Below, in pieces: positions 47,287 through 55,981 of a stretch of 64,000 bases of DNA. The DNA lies in NCBI GenBank assembly GCA_026692905.1, contig JAPLNL010000045.1, positions 1-64,000 of the forward strand. The letters are read 5' to 3'. Origin of the DNA: Planctomycetota bacterium (GTDB lineage: Bacteria > Planctomycetota > Planctomycetia > Pirellulales > Pirellulaceae). The notes beneath the pieces are model-generated. The model saw only the letters and a program-made list of their open reading frames with translations. It was not told the origin of the DNA and did not search any database. The translations under genes were made by a program, and so were the position numbers. Numbering within the stretch: position 1 is the first letter of the stretch; the number at the start of each line of letters is the position of its first letter.

Positions 47287-48567
47287 ATGATTATGTGGTC
47301 TAGATTTGCACCTCCGGTAGGGATGGACCGTCGGCACTTTTTGAGCCACATGGCTGGCGCGAGTGCACTGCTTGGTTCGTCGATGTCTTTGGGGCATTCG
47401 CTCCGAGTCCACGCGGACACGCTCAAGAAGAATCATAAGTCCTGTATTTTGCTTTGGATGGGTGGTGGCCCGTCAAGCATGGATATTTGGGATTTGAAGC
47501 CAGGTACAGACAATGGTGGGCCATTCAAAGCTATCTCGACCTCGGGCGACATGCAGATTTGCGAACATATGCCGTTGATGGCCAAGCAAATGCATCACAT
47601 GAGCATCGTTCGGTCGATGAGCACACGCGAGGCGGATCACAATCGGGGTCGATACTACATGCATACGGGCTATGTTCCAGACGCCAATGTGGACTACCCG
47701 AGTTACGGCGCGGTCATGGCGCACGAGCTGGCTTCGCAGCGACCAGAACTTCAGATTCCACCGTTTGTATCGATAGGTGGGGCCAGCGAAGGACCAGGAT
47801 TCTTAGGAATGTCATGGGCACCGCTTGGGGTTTCGAGCAATGGTCGAATTCGCAACTTGGAAATGAAGCTTGAGAATGATCGACTCACTCAACGACGAAT
47901 CGCTTTGGAACTCATCGAGAATTCCTTTATCGCCCAAAATCGAGGTGCGGTACTTGAGGACCATCGTAAAGTTCAAGGCAAAACGTTCGATCTGATGACG
48001 AGCACTCAGATGAAAGCGTTCGATGTCGAAAAAGAGCCCGAAGAGACGAAAGAACGTTATGGAAAGAACAACTTCGGCCAAGGTTGTCTACTCGCTCGCC
48101 GATTGGTCGAGGCGGGTGTGCCGTTTGCGGAGGTGGACCTTGGGGGCTGGGACAATCACCAGGGCATTTTCCGAATTTTGGAAAATGATCGGCTGCCGGT
48201 TTTGGACAAAGCCATGAGTGCTTTGGTCGAAGACTTGTCGCAGCGAGGCCTATTAGAGGACACTTGTATCGTTTGGATGGGTGAGTTCGCTCGTACGCCG
48301 CGAATCAACGCGGACGCAGGGCGGGATCACTGGGCCAAAGCTTGGAGCGTCGTCGTCGGTGGCGGCAAATTCAAGGGAGGCAATGCGGTTGGCGCCACGA
48401 ATGCGGATGGAACGGAAGTCGAGGGAGAGCCTTACTCCTCTGAGGATTTGATGGCTTCGGTTTGCCATGCTTTGGGAATTTCGTTGGAAACAACTTTCAC
48501 CAGTCGGAATGGCCGGCCGATGAAAATAGCCAACAGCGGAAAAGTCATTAAGGGTCTTTTCGGATAA
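47287..48567 (+). CDS. DUF1501 Tat-exported protein
   Basis: 426 residues. A twin-arginine signal MDRRHFLSHMAGASALLG starts near residue 13. The mature region is a DUF1501 (sulfatase-superfamily-like) domain: LLWMGGGPSSMDIWDLKPG, GGPFKAISTS, HHMSIVRSMSTREADHNRG, GGWDNHQGIF and VWMGEFARTPRINADAGRDHW. Metal ligands of the alkaline phosphatase-like fold are plausible among these Asp/His. The pairing with the DUF1549/DUF1553 gene upstream is a conserved planctomycete module of unknown job. ATG 47287, 47293 or 47323 may be the start. Confidence 0.93.
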   Translation: MIMWSRFAPPVGMDRRHFLSHMAGASALLGSSMSLGHSLRVHADTLKKNHKSCILLWMGGGPSSMDIWDLKPGTDNGGPFKAISTSGDMQICEHMPLMAKQMHHMSIVRSMSTREADHNRGRYYMHTGYVPDANVDYPSYGAVMAHELASQRPELQIPPFVSIGGASEGPGFLGMSWAPLGVSSNGRIRNLEMKLENDRLTQRRIALELIENSFIAQNRGAVLEDHRKVQGKTFDLMTSTQMKAFDVEKEPEETKERYGKNNFGQGCLLARRLVEAGVPFAEVDLGGWDNHQGIFRILENDRLPVLDKAMSALVEDLSQRGLLEDTCIVWMGEFARTPRINADAGRDHWAKAWSVVVGGGKFKGGNAVGATNADGTEVEGEPYSSEDLMASVCHALGISLETTFTSRNGRPMKIANSGKVIKGLFG

Positions 48568-48572
48568 TCCGT

Positions 48573-49112
48573 TTGAGCAGGCAGCCTCTCCATTCACCTA
48601 ATGCAGACCAATCCCTCGGTGCATCGGAACTCATAACCGAACACCAAGCTGGAGTGTGGAGGTATTTGCGCGCGATTGGGTGCGATCAATCGCTCGCGGA
48701 TGATTTGACTCAGGAGACCTTTTTTGCTGTTTTGCGTCGGCCATTTATTCAGGTCAATGCGAACGCAACGTCAAGTTACTTGAGGCGAGTTGCCTATCAT
48801 TTGCTGGTTTCCTATCGGCGCCGGCAGAAAAAAATGAAGGTAACGAGCGACCTCGATCAACTGGACACACAGTGGCTCCGATGGGCTGGAGCGGACACCC
48901 GTGGCAATGAACTCGCTGATCGACTAGCAGAGTGCTTTGGTCGACTGACCGACCGAGCGCAATTGTCTTTGAAATTAAGATTCACCGAGGGGTCATCTCG
49001 GGAATCCATTGCAAAGGAGCTAGGCATCACAGAACATGGTGCGAAAAACTTAATGCAACGCGCTAAAGCACAACTAAAACTATGTTTGGACGAAAAGTTG
49101 AATCGTGAATAA
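48573..49112 (+). CDS. ECF-type RNA polymerase sigma factor
   Basis: 179 residues. Region 2: HQAGVWRYLRAIGCDQSLAD, LTQETFFAVLRRPF, SYLRRVAYHLLVSYRRR; region 4: LTDRAQLSLKLRFTEGSSRES, LGITEHGAKNLMQRAKAQLK. The first candidate start is TTG 48573, five bases after the DUF1501 stop, so the sigma gene is in the same transcription unit; no ATG is available upstream of region 2. The stop overlaps the GTG start of the next gene by eight bases, which indicates coupling to the anti-sigma-like fusion. Confidence 0.88.
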   Translation: MSRQPLHSPNADQSLGASELITEHQAGVWRYLRAIGCDQSLADDLTQETFFAVLRRPFIQVNANATSSYLRRVAYHLLVSYRRRQKKMKVTSDLDQLDTQWLRWAGADTRGNELADRLAECFGRLTDRAQLSLKLRFTEGSSRESIAKELGITEHGAKNLMQRAKAQLKLCLDEKLNRE

Positions 49113-51435
49113 ACGACAAGCGGACGAATTTCAGGACGAACCGGGATTCCCGAATCCCAGCGACACCCTAATGGAGGTATTGCTCGCGAGCTTTTTCGAA
49201 AAAGAAGAAGCTCCGGATTTGCGTGCGCGAATTCATTCCTGTCTGAGCAAGTCATCCGTTCCCAATCCTCGCTGCACGACAGAGGAATATGATCAAGCAG
49301 TTCAATTGGCTGCCACGGACATAACCAACGGTTATGGGTCGATTATCCCCCCTCCTGTCAAACGGCCTGAAGTCATTTCCAATTTGGATGATGACGAATT
49401 TACTCCATGGCTTCGCCGCGGATTCTATGTTGTTGCCGCGTTGGCTGCGGCTGTGATTGCTGCTGTCTTTCTTCCTCATTCGGTTCAGTTTTGGGTGCAA
49501 CCAGAGAACCCAAAGGCGACAGCGCCAGAGTTGGCATCTGCTACCCCTGCAACTGGCGCAGCCGCGTCAGGCACCCCCGCAACTGGCTCAACTGCGTCTG
49601 GGCACGGAGAGTCTGAGCACGGAGAGTCTGGGCACGGAGAGTCTGAGCACGGAGAGTCTGAGCACGGAGAAAGGATGGCAACCGCTTCCCCGTTGGAACC
49701 GATCCTAGATCATTTGGTTGTGCCCGCAGCACGGGAGCCTAAGGAATCGATCGCAGCGCAGTTCGAAACAGCAGACAGCTTGAACGCATCTCCTCGCTCT
49801 TCCGAGGAATCGATCGCAATCGCTGACGCTGAGTCGATGGACAACAAGGAAATCGTCGGGGTTATTGATAGTCAATTGAGTTTTCTATGGGACCGGGTGG
49901 GACTGACGACAAATCAAAATATGCAAGTTGATCTGTGGCTGGATCGAGCCGCGAATGCGATTATTGGGCGGCCGGCTACGAACGCCGAAAAACAAGTTTT
50001 TTACAGTAACAAAAGCGAGAATCGAATTGCAAAGTATGTGGACAGCCTGATTTCAAGCAATGAGTTTTCTCGATTCTGGTCCCTGCGACTTGCGGAACAT
50101 TACTTGGGGCGAAAACTGCCGCCAACGCGCGATCTTTCTGGCGCAGAGAATGCGTTTCTCGAGTGGCTTCAGGATTCGCTTGCACAAAAAACATTCATTG
50201 GTGATATCGAGCAACAGTTGATCGATGGTCCAACGGTTGCAGATGACCATTCTTCGCGATCCGATCCAGCTTCGCTGTGGCTCATCGAAGTGATGGAAAA
50301 GACCTACAACAATCATCGTGAAACCTTCGATCAGTTGGTTCCGCCTGTGAAACGTCGTCAACCTCGTGAAGAATCCTTGATCGGAGTCTCGAGACAATTG
50401 ATGCGTATTGCTGGAAATCCAGCTATGGTATGTGCGCAGTGCCACATGGACGAAGCAGCAAGTTCGGACATGAGAAACTACGTTTCTATGCCCAGTCAAA
50501 AGTTTGCCGCTGGAGCCAGTTCGTTTTGGTCGGTCCCTGCGAATTTTTCTGGCTTAACGATTGTTCATCCAACATTCGAACGGACCCTTAAGACGGATCC
50601 GCCCGTAGGATACTATTTTGAAGACGGGGATGGACGCATGAAATTGGCGGTAAGTGGTCCTCCGACACTTCGAAAGAGTGACTTGGCCAACAAAAGCTTG
50701 GGTGAATGGTTTCGTACCTCGTCCGAGCCACGGCGTGCCACTATTGAATTGGCGTGGGGGCAAATCTTCAAACAACCTTTAGTCCCTGCCATTGGTCTTT
50801 CCGAAGACGAGGGTTTGACGGAAAGAGTCGATCTTCGCGAGTTCCTTGCAAATCAAATGCAATTGCGGAAAGCGGACCTGGGTACGTTAGTGCGTTGGAT
50901 TGTCTTTGCAAAGTCCTTTCGGTTGGAGGGAATGAAAACGGATGCACCTTGGTACATCAAATCCACGGAGCCGCAAATCGCTGATTCGCAACGAAGAATG
51001 CGACTGTTCGGAGGATTTTCAGGATATCAGTCAGCGGTCGCCGAGTCCGGTAAACTATCGCCAAGCAAGGTCGCGACCTGGTTGGATCAGAAGAGTGCTT
51101 TCCAAAAAGCAGAATCATCAACCTTGGCCCAAGCAGGTAGAGAACAGAAACCAAAAGTTGCACCGAAATCGAGCAAGATCGAATACAGTGAAGATCAAGT
51201 GCGATTCTTTATCTCGGTAGAGCAACCATACAGCCATCTCAAGGCTCTATCGCAGCGTTGGGCAAACAGCTCGATGTCTTGGCAAATGTTGTTAGAGCAT
51301 GCTTATCTGGCGACGGATGCACGATTCCCTACGAAGGTTGAGCGCGACGAAGCGAACAAACTGTTCGAATCTTCGGGCAAGGATCGCGCTAAAGCGTTAG
51401 TGGTGATCGTCAACGGTAGACTGGGGAGTTGGTAG
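49105..51435 (+). CDS. Fusion: anti-sigma-like head, membrane helix, DUF1549-type domain
   Basis: 776 residues from GTG 49105. Residues 1-110 are cytoplasmic, acidic and helical with no zinc motif; a transmembrane helix lies at about 112-133. Next is a low-complexity linker with five copies of the Glu/His/Gly/Ser motif HGESE (about 165-190), then a periplasmic part from about 250. That part has DUF1549-like segments (WLDRAANAIIGRPATNAE, FSRFWSLRLAEHYLGRKL), a CAQCHMDE haem-like motif (about 447-453), and DUF1553-like WGQIFKQPLVPAIGL and DLGTLVRWIVFAKSFRL. The position right after an ECF sigma gene, with overlap, suggests the head binds that sigma factor. This is a single protein linking a periplasmic DUF1549 domain to transcription. 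Confidence 0.8.
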   Translation: MNKRQADEFQDEPGFPNPSDTLMEVLLASFFEKEEAPDLRARIHSCLSKSSVPNPRCTTEEYDQAVQLAATDITNGYGSIIPPPVKRPEVISNLDDDEFTPWLRRGFYVVAALAAAVIAAVFLPHSVQFWVQPENPKATAPELASATPATGAAASGTPATGSTASGHGESEHGESGHGESEHGESEHGERMATASPLEPILDHLVVPAAREPKESIAAQFETADSLNASPRSSEESIAIADAESMDNKEIVGVIDSQLSFLWDRVGLTTNQNMQVDLWLDRAANAIIGRPATNAEKQVFYSNKSENRIAKYVDSLISSNEFSRFWSLRLAEHYLGRKLPPTRDLSGAENAFLEWLQDSLAQKTFIGDIEQQLIDGPTVADDHSSRSDPASLWLIEVMEKTYNNHRETFDQLVPPVKRRQPREESLIGVSRQLMRIAGNPAMVCAQCHMDEAASSDMRNYVSMPSQKFAAGASSFWSVPANFSGLTIVHPTFERTLKTDPPVGYYFEDGDGRMKLAVSGPPTLRKSDLANKSLGEWFRTSSEPRRATIELAWGQIFKQPLVPAIGLSEDEGLTERVDLREFLANQMQLRKADLGTLVRWIVFAKSFRLEGMKTDAPWYIKSTEPQIADSQRRMRLFGGFSGYQSAVAESGKLSPSKVATWLDQKSAFQKAESSTLAQAGREQKPKVAPKSSKIEYSEDQVRFFISVEQPYSHLKALSQRWANSSMSWQMLLEHAYLATDARFPTKVERDEANKLFESSGKDRAKALVVIVNGRLGSW
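49597..49671 (+). repeat. Five tandem 15-bp units coding for the HGES linker
   Basis: Units of TCTGGGCACGGAGAG or TCTGAGCACGGAGAG start at 49597, 49612, 49627, 49642 and 49657; the third base difference changes Gly/Glu before His, and the last unit ends GAA. The period is a multiple of three, so the frame is kept and copy-number change would only shorten or lengthen the periplasmic linker of the sigma-linked fusion protein. Confidence 0.92.
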
Positions 51436-51599
51436 TTAGTTTTCCGTTTTCAGCTGGTGGTTACTAGTTACTAGTTGGCAGCCAACCTCCGTGGCTCACC
51501 TTGTCGCCGCGCATCAATGTGACCGATTATGGTATGCTGACGTTCTTGTCTGCAGCATTCCTGTATCTATCATGGGTCGAAACATCGAAAAGGCTCTTT

Positions 51600-52315
51600 A
51601 TGTCGCGGGCTTTTTCACTGGCATTGATCTTGACGAATCTTGCCTCAGCCACGTTTTCATCAGATTTATCGGCGCAGGATTGGCCGATGAGAGGACAACC
51701 GGTAAACGAAAGTGGCAATTCGACTTGAACACTTTGGCCGAACGGCGGGCAAAGAACGCATACGCGAAGCGGCGATTGCTGACGGAGTCGCCGGTGTTCG
51801 ATGGCGAGAGACTCTATTTCGTCATAGGGGCTGATCGAGAGGGAGGTGTTGAGCGTGGCGGCATTTACTGTATTGATCCCTTCGGCAGCGGTGATGTTAG
51901 CCCCGAAATCATCGTCGAAAACTCCTCGCAAAAAAACAAAAACTCAAAGTTAATTTGGGAGCATTCCGAGTTCGAGGGCAAGCAAGTGCATATCAGCACG
52001 GCCGGACTTTGTGTGACCCCGTCGTTTCTTTTCTCCGCAGATCTCGATGGAATCGTCAAGTGTTTCGACAAACGCTCGGGCAAATTGAATTGGAAGCATG
52101 ATATGCAGGCGGCAGTTATTGGGACGCCCCTAGTTGTAGGCGATACACTCTACGTGGCAGACGAAGATGGCGATATCGAAGTGCTAAAAGCTAGTGCCGA
52201 GTATGAACTTATCTCCAGTATGAATCATTCCCACCCGATCGAATCCTCCCTCATCTATGCGGACGAAACACTTTTCGTCGTTACACGAGATAAGGTTTTC
52301 GCAATTGGAGAGTAG
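51600..52315 (+). pseudogene. Decayed PQQ-like beta-propeller protein gene
   Basis: The start (ATG 51600) gives a signal peptide MSRAFSLALILTNLASATF leading to QDWPMRGQP, the typical opening of exported PQQ-propeller (BamB/PQQ-dehydrogenase-like) proteins. That frame stops soon after (51728). The matching C-terminal part lies in another frame (visible from about 51690 to the stop at 52315): GKRKWQFDL, SPVFDGERLYFVIG, GIYCIDPF, DGIVKCFDKRSGKLNWKHDM, TPLVVGDTLYVADEDGDIEV, FVVTRDKVFAIGE. The middle blades are missing. The simplest reading is a deletion plus frameshift. If the second frame is translated (start unclear, 51491 would need a non-signal N-terminus), a truncated propeller would lack export. 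Confidence 0.6.
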
Positions 52316-52399
52316 AGCCGACTCTTTCGTCGAATCCAAAGTAGCGAAACTACATTTCGCATGTCTAAGAGAGTGGCAGGGAAAAACACACCACGATTC

Positions 52400-52453
52400 G
52401 TAGCTGGATTCGTAAGAATTTAGCTAGTCCGGAATTCTTACGAATTCCGCTAC
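52400..52453. repeat. Inverted repeat with ATTCGTAAGAATT core
   Basis: Arms of 21 bases (52400-52420, beginning GTAGCTGGATTCGTAAG, and 52433-52453) with two mismatches and a 12-base loop. It sits downstream of the decayed propeller gene and of the convergent DUF1015 gene, where a transcript-end hairpin would be expected; no clear U-run follows. Confidence 0.75.
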
Positions 52454-52477
52454 GGTATGTTTCATCCTGCCGCTCGT

Positions 52478-53794
52478 CTAAGCGAGTGGATGGACAACCA
52501 ACCCGGAAACGAGCTTCGGGTAAAAGTAGGTGCTTTTGGCTGGCATGCGTTCCTGATGAAGTGAAACGGATCGGATGTGTTCAATTGTCGCGGGCATGAC
52601 CATGGCCGCGAGTGGATAGTCTAAATGTCCCTCGAGTTTTCCGTTCAGTCCATCAATAACCTCTTGGACGAGATGAACGTAGGTTGGTTTCGGGATGTCC
52701 GAAAGCCCAAGGAGATCTTCAAATACCAAGCGATGAAGAACGGCAACGCCAAGCTCTTGCCAGTCTTCCGAATGTTCGGCTGCGATGGCTGCCATTCGAT
52801 CAGCGGCTTCTTGTTTGGCTGAAATTCGCGTCCATTCGTTGGAGGCTTTCGAGTAGATCGCCATGATCAGTTGTTCATCCAGTCGATCCATTTCCGCCCA
52901 AACAGCGCCTGTGCTTTCCGGGCCTGTTCCGACAATTTCGCAATCGAACCAACCGGAAAGTTTTTCGTGCAACTGGCTCGTGGTTAACTCCGGCACACCG
53001 TTGAGCAGTCTGTGCGTTGGCAGAACGATGAGACCGGGATCGCTCATGCTGACCAACATGGTCAGGACAAAGTTGGCGGGGTGCGCACTGGGCAACGGAG
53101 ACTGGGCATTCAATTCGTCCCGATAGTTGCAAGCGGTCTCATAGCGATGGTGGCCATCTGCAACGAACATGTCTTTGTCGCTGACCATCGCCATGACTTG
53201 TTGGATGACTTTGACATCGCTCACGGGCCACATGCGATGCAAGACTCCTAAGTGATCCGTCGCTTCGATTCCATGAACACCTGCGATCTTTTGTTCCAAT
53301 AGTTCTTGGATTTCGTTTTCTGGATCTGGGTACAGTCCAAAAATTTGGGATAAATTCGCTTGGGTAGCGCGCGTCAGACGCAATCGGTCATCTTTGGCTT
53401 TGGCATGAGTTTGTTCGTGAGGGTAGATGTTTCCTTCGCCAAACCGCTGAAGGCGAACGCGAGCCATAAATCCGCGGCGGGTCCATCTTTTTCCTGCGTA
53501 ATCGAATTCTTGATGGTAGACATAAATCGCCGGGTCGGGCTCGGTTTGCAGAATCCCCTCGCTTCGCCAAGATCGATAAATTCTTGCGGCTCGCTGGTAA
53601 ATCGCATTTTCGTCTTGGTCCTGATCTTCGCGCCGATTTAGCTCGAGGCGCAGAAAGTTGAATGGCGAAAGGCCATACAGATGGTTTTGCAACTCGGAGT
53701 CGACCACGTCATACGGTGGTGCAATACAGCTGGAAAGTGAACCAACCTGTGCCAAATTGTAGCGAAGACCGCGAAAAGCCTGGATTTCTGGCAT
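52478..53794 (-). CDS. DUF1015 family protein
   Basis: 438 residues, cytoplasmic. It has the family pattern: IQAFRGLRYN and APPYDVVD at the start, GFMARVRLQRFGEGNIYPHEQT (about residue 110), RATQANLSQIFGLYPDPE and the signature FVADGHHRYETACNYRDE (about 210). DUF1015 proteins often occur near amino-acid or D-phosphoglycerate metabolism genes, but the reaction is not known to me with certainty. Start ATG 53794; the gene ends just upstream of a palindromic element on its 3' side. The tRNA-Gln terminator lies immediately upstream. Confidence 0.9.
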   Translation of the reverse strand: MPEIQAFRGLRYNLAQVGSLSSCIAPPYDVVDSELQNHLYGLSPFNFLRLELNRREDQDQDENAIYQRAARIYRSWRSEGILQTEPDPAIYVYHQEFDYAGKRWTRRGFMARVRLQRFGEGNIYPHEQTHAKAKDDRLRLTRATQANLSQIFGLYPDPENEIQELLEQKIAGVHGIEATDHLGVLHRMWPVSDVKVIQQVMAMVSDKDMFVADGHHRYETACNYRDELNAQSPLPSAHPANFVLTMLVSMSDPGLIVLPTHRLLNGVPELTTSQLHEKLSGWFDCEIVGTGPESTGAVWAEMDRLDEQLIMAIYSKASNEWTRISAKQEAADRMAAIAAEHSEDWQELGVAVLHRLVFEDLLGLSDIPKPTYVHLVQEVIDGLNGKLEGHLDYPLAAMVMPATIEHIRSVSLHQERMPAKSTYFYPKLVSGLVVHPLA

Positions 53795-53814
53795 GATGTG
53801 TTCAAGGATGGCAA

Positions 53815-53841
53815 TGAAAAAAGCCCGGCTAGTGCCGGGCT
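53815..53841 (-). terminator. Rho-independent terminator of tRNA-Gln
   Basis: On the minus strand a GC-rich stem AGCCCGGC/GCCGGGCT with a four-base loop is followed directly by a run of six T (53817-53822). It lies 14 bases beyond the 3' end of the tRNA and just before the DUF1015 gene, so the tRNA is transcribed alone. The best-defined terminator in the window. Confidence 0.88.
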
Positions 53842-53855
53842 GGAGTTGTTTGAAG

Positions 53856-53927
53856 CTACCCCGCTAGGACTCGAACCTAGAATAAAGGAACCAAAATCCC
53901 TTGTGTTGCCAATTACACCACGGAGCA
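53856..53927 (-). tRNA. tRNA-Gln (anticodon TTG)
   Basis: 72 bases on the minus strand without encoded CCA. Acceptor arm TGCTCCG pairs with CGGGGTA, with G:U at two positions; D-arm contains GTAATTGGC; the anticodon loop TTTTGGT gives TTG at the centre; the T-arm has GGTTCGAGTCC, giving the TpsiC loop. It reads CAA and by wobble CAG. A promoter-like pair and a terminator flank it, so it is an independent unit. Confidence 0.93.
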
Positions 53928-53974
53928 ATTATTTTTGTATCAAATTGGGAAAAATGCCCGACTTGATACGTCGA

Positions 53975-54003
53975 AGTGTATACGCTCTTTCTAAGCTTGA
54001 CAA
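53975..54003 (-). promoter_or_regulatory. Sigma-70-type promoter for tRNA-Gln
   Basis: On the minus strand, TTGTCA (53998-54003) and TACACT (53975-53980) are separated by exactly 17 bases, about 45 bases before the tRNA 5' end. Matches to TTGACA and TATAAT are 5/6 and 4/6. No other gene lies downstream before the tRNA. Confidence 0.5.
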
Positions 54004-54044
54004 CAGGAGTTTTTTCGAGGGTTATTTGCTATCGGGTTCGCCCT

Positions 54045-54069
54045 CGTTCCAAGGCTCTGCCTTGGAACG
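54045..54069. repeat. CGTTCCAAGGC hairpin
   Basis: Perfect 11-base arms (CGTTCCAAGGC/GCCTTGGAACG) with a three-base loop. A widespread kind of palindrome in planctomycete intergenic DNA. It is the first of three elements in the gap 54004-54344, which carries no gene. Confidence 0.75.
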
Positions 54070-54135
54070 CACTGCTTTCGAGGCTCCGCCTCGCGTTAGA
54101 GGTGGATTTGTTTACTCAGGAGGCAGGGGTCCAAT

Positions 54136-54227
54136 CGTACTCGTACTCAATGAAATGGTACTCGTACTCGTACTCGACTAACGTCTTTCGAGTACGAGTA
54201 CCGCTTGTGCTGAGTACGAGTACGAAA
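54136..54227. repeat. GTACTCG-rich palindromic repeat, copy 2
   Basis: Overlapping TACTCGTACTCG and CGAGTACGAGTAC units. It shares TACTCAATGAAATGGTACTC and flanking GTACTCG units with 26441-26541 in the opposite orientation. Located between tRNA-Gln and the endonuclease-like gene. Confidence 0.85.
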
Positions 54228-54277
54228 AGCCAATTTTCCTCGCTGGCAAGCGTCAGGATTTTCGAAAATCGCAACTT

Positions 54278-54327
54278 CGAAAGGCGTGAGCGAGGGGCAC
54301 GCCGCGGGCCCCTCGCTCACGTTTCGG
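54278..54327. repeat. CCCTCGCTCAC palindrome, copy 2
   Basis: Arms CGAAAGGCGTGAGCGAGGGG and GCCCCTCGCTCACGTTTCG around a short GC-rich loop; same family as 12876-12934. It ends just downstream of the endonuclease-like gene (ends 54345, minus strand), where it could serve as a transcript-end hairpin. Confidence 0.8.
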
Positions 54328-54344
54328 GTTATGACTGGTAGTAT

Positions 54345-55616
54345 TCACTTGCTGTTGGGCGTCAGTTCGATATCCAACCACACCAAATGGTGATCCGATG
54401 CATCCGCAAGTTTTGGATCACTTCCCTTGAGTTTCTCGCCCTTGGGCCAAAAAACGCCGCCGTTGATGACTTTGCAATTGGAAGAGGGCAATACAAAGTC
54501 GATACGTAAGTTGCCGGGTTCGTTATCGTTGAAATCGCCCGTGTCGTTGGCGGGGTTTCCTTTGTGCTTCACATTGGCCTTTCCCTGAGCCTGGGCCGCT
54601 TCCACGGCGCCTTGGCTTTCCGGCACGAAATCGGAGAGGACTCGCTTTGAACTGAGCAAATCGATGATTCCCTGCGAGATGCCACTGCCATCTTTGGGGT
54701 CGGAATTCAAATCTCCCAAAATAACAAACCGAGTATCCGCGGCTAACGGCCCGGATTTGCCTTTGTCGTCTACCAGATAGCTACCGTCGCTTGTGCCGCT
54801 GACGTAGTCCTTGATGAGTCGGATTTCGTCATGGTTGCGACATCCGTTGCGGTCCTCTGGGCCATCGAAAACGGGTGGCGTTGGGTGAGAAGCAATCACA
54901 TGGAGCGTTGTGCCGTTGATCTCAATCGGAATATCCCAATGCGATTTGGAACTCAGTCGCAGTTGGTTCCAAACCTCATCCGAGTGAAAGAACTTTTCCT
55001 GGCCAGTTGCTTTATCCACGAGCTTCGGTCGCTTAGCGCCGGGCATTTGGCTCCACCGGAACATCTGAAAGCTTCTCACTTCTTTTTCTGCGATCGGGAA
55101 TCGGCTAAAGACCGCCATACCGTATTGCCCGGGAAAGGCTCCGTACCCCCAACTGTCGTCGCTGTCCGCTGTTCGACCATTCAAATTGAGGTCCAAACCG
55201 GAAGGCACCCCTGTGTTGACTGGGGCCGTGAAAAGATTATTCAATGTGCTCGGCCCCGTCTTCCACGCGTTCGTCTGAGGCTTGAGGAAGTACATATCGC
55301 GCAACCATTTCGCTGCTTCGCCATCGGAGTAATCCACTTCGTTGGCAAGTAACACATCAGGCGCAACCAATTGAACAATCGTGGCGATTCGTTTAGCTTG
55401 CTCGTCTCCTGTCTTGAGATCACGTACAAGTTGTCCTTGTTCTTTCCGATTCAACGCGACATTGAATGTGGCGATTCGAATGCAACCTTTGGCTGGCGGC
55501 GGCGGAGCGATATCTGATTTTTCGTCGGCGATGAGGTTCGGGAGTGGCGAGCAAGTAGCAATGAGAGCAAGTGCCCAGTTGGCTGGCTTGCTCGAAAATC
55601 GAGGAGGCTGTTGCAT
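54345..55616 (-). CDS. Exported endonuclease/exonuclease/phosphatase-family protein
   Basis: 423 residues. Signal peptide at about 1-31 (NWALALIATCSPLPNLIA). The EEP fold shows IRIATFNVALNRKE near the mature start, APDVLLANEVDY with the metal-binding Glu (about residue 90), HVIASHPTPP, RFVILGDLNSDP (about 300) and the terminal ASDHHLVWLDIEL, i.e. all the catalytic stations. These proteins hydrolyse phosphodiesters or phosphomonoesters (DNA, lipid or nucleotide); an exported member suggests scavenging of extracellular phosphate. Start ATG 55616. Upstream, 55617-55981 has only a palindromic element. Confidence 0.88.
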   Translation of the reverse strand: MQQPPRFSSKPANWALALIATCSPLPNLIADEKSDIAPPPPAKGCIRIATFNVALNRKEQGQLVRDLKTGDEQAKRIATIVQLVAPDVLLANEVDYSDGEAAKWLRDMYFLKPQTNAWKTGPSTLNNLFTAPVNTGVPSGLDLNLNGRTADSDDSWGYGAFPGQYGMAVFSRFPIAEKEVRSFQMFRWSQMPGAKRPKLVDKATGQEKFFHSDEVWNQLRLSSKSHWDIPIEINGTTLHVIASHPTPPVFDGPEDRNGCRNHDEIRLIKDYVSGTSDGSYLVDDKGKSGPLAADTRFVILGDLNSDPKDGSGISQGIIDLLSSKRVLSDFVPESQGAVEAAQAQGKANVKHKGNPANDTGDFNDNEPGNLRIDFVLPSSNCKVINGGVFWPKGEKLKGSDPKLADASDHHLVWLDIELTPNSK

Positions 55617-55818
55617 TGGAAGATCGCGGTTGAAGTGGCATTGATGGAAAGTTGAGTGCGTATTGTAGCCCGCTTCAAGCCTGTTTTGCTATCTTTGGAT
55701 TTCCAAAAAACGGATGCATCCTCAACTATCCGCGCACATGGAAACAATAGCAACCTTGAGAAACCCACCCAAACTAGGCTTTTGTGAGGGCTCTGCGGCG
55801 TGCGTGTGATCCTTGGTT

Positions 55819-55947
55819 TAGCACGCCAAGCATGTTGCGAACATTAGGCCCAAGGCCCACGTTCGCTGCGATGCAGGAGCCCGAGCTTGCGAAGGGGCAG
55901 CGACGGGTGGGCTTGTCCCACCGATGTCGAAAATGCTTGGCGTGCTA
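55819..55947. repeat. Widely spaced inverted repeat TAGCACGCCAAGCAT
   Basis: Perfect 15-base arms at 55819-55833 and 55933-55947, about 100 bases apart, around a GC-rich inner part. The 365-base gap 55617-55981 holds no other feature I can recognise. It lies just beyond the 3' end of the ICMT-like gene of the leftward polyketide operon. Confidence 0.7.
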
Positions 55948-55981
55948 CACGCAAGCTCAAGTGTTTCGAATAGTGCGTCCA

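Noticed and set aside
49597-49671. Minisatellite that might disrupt the gene
   Set aside because: Five 15-base units keep the frame and encode a low-complexity linker in the protein.
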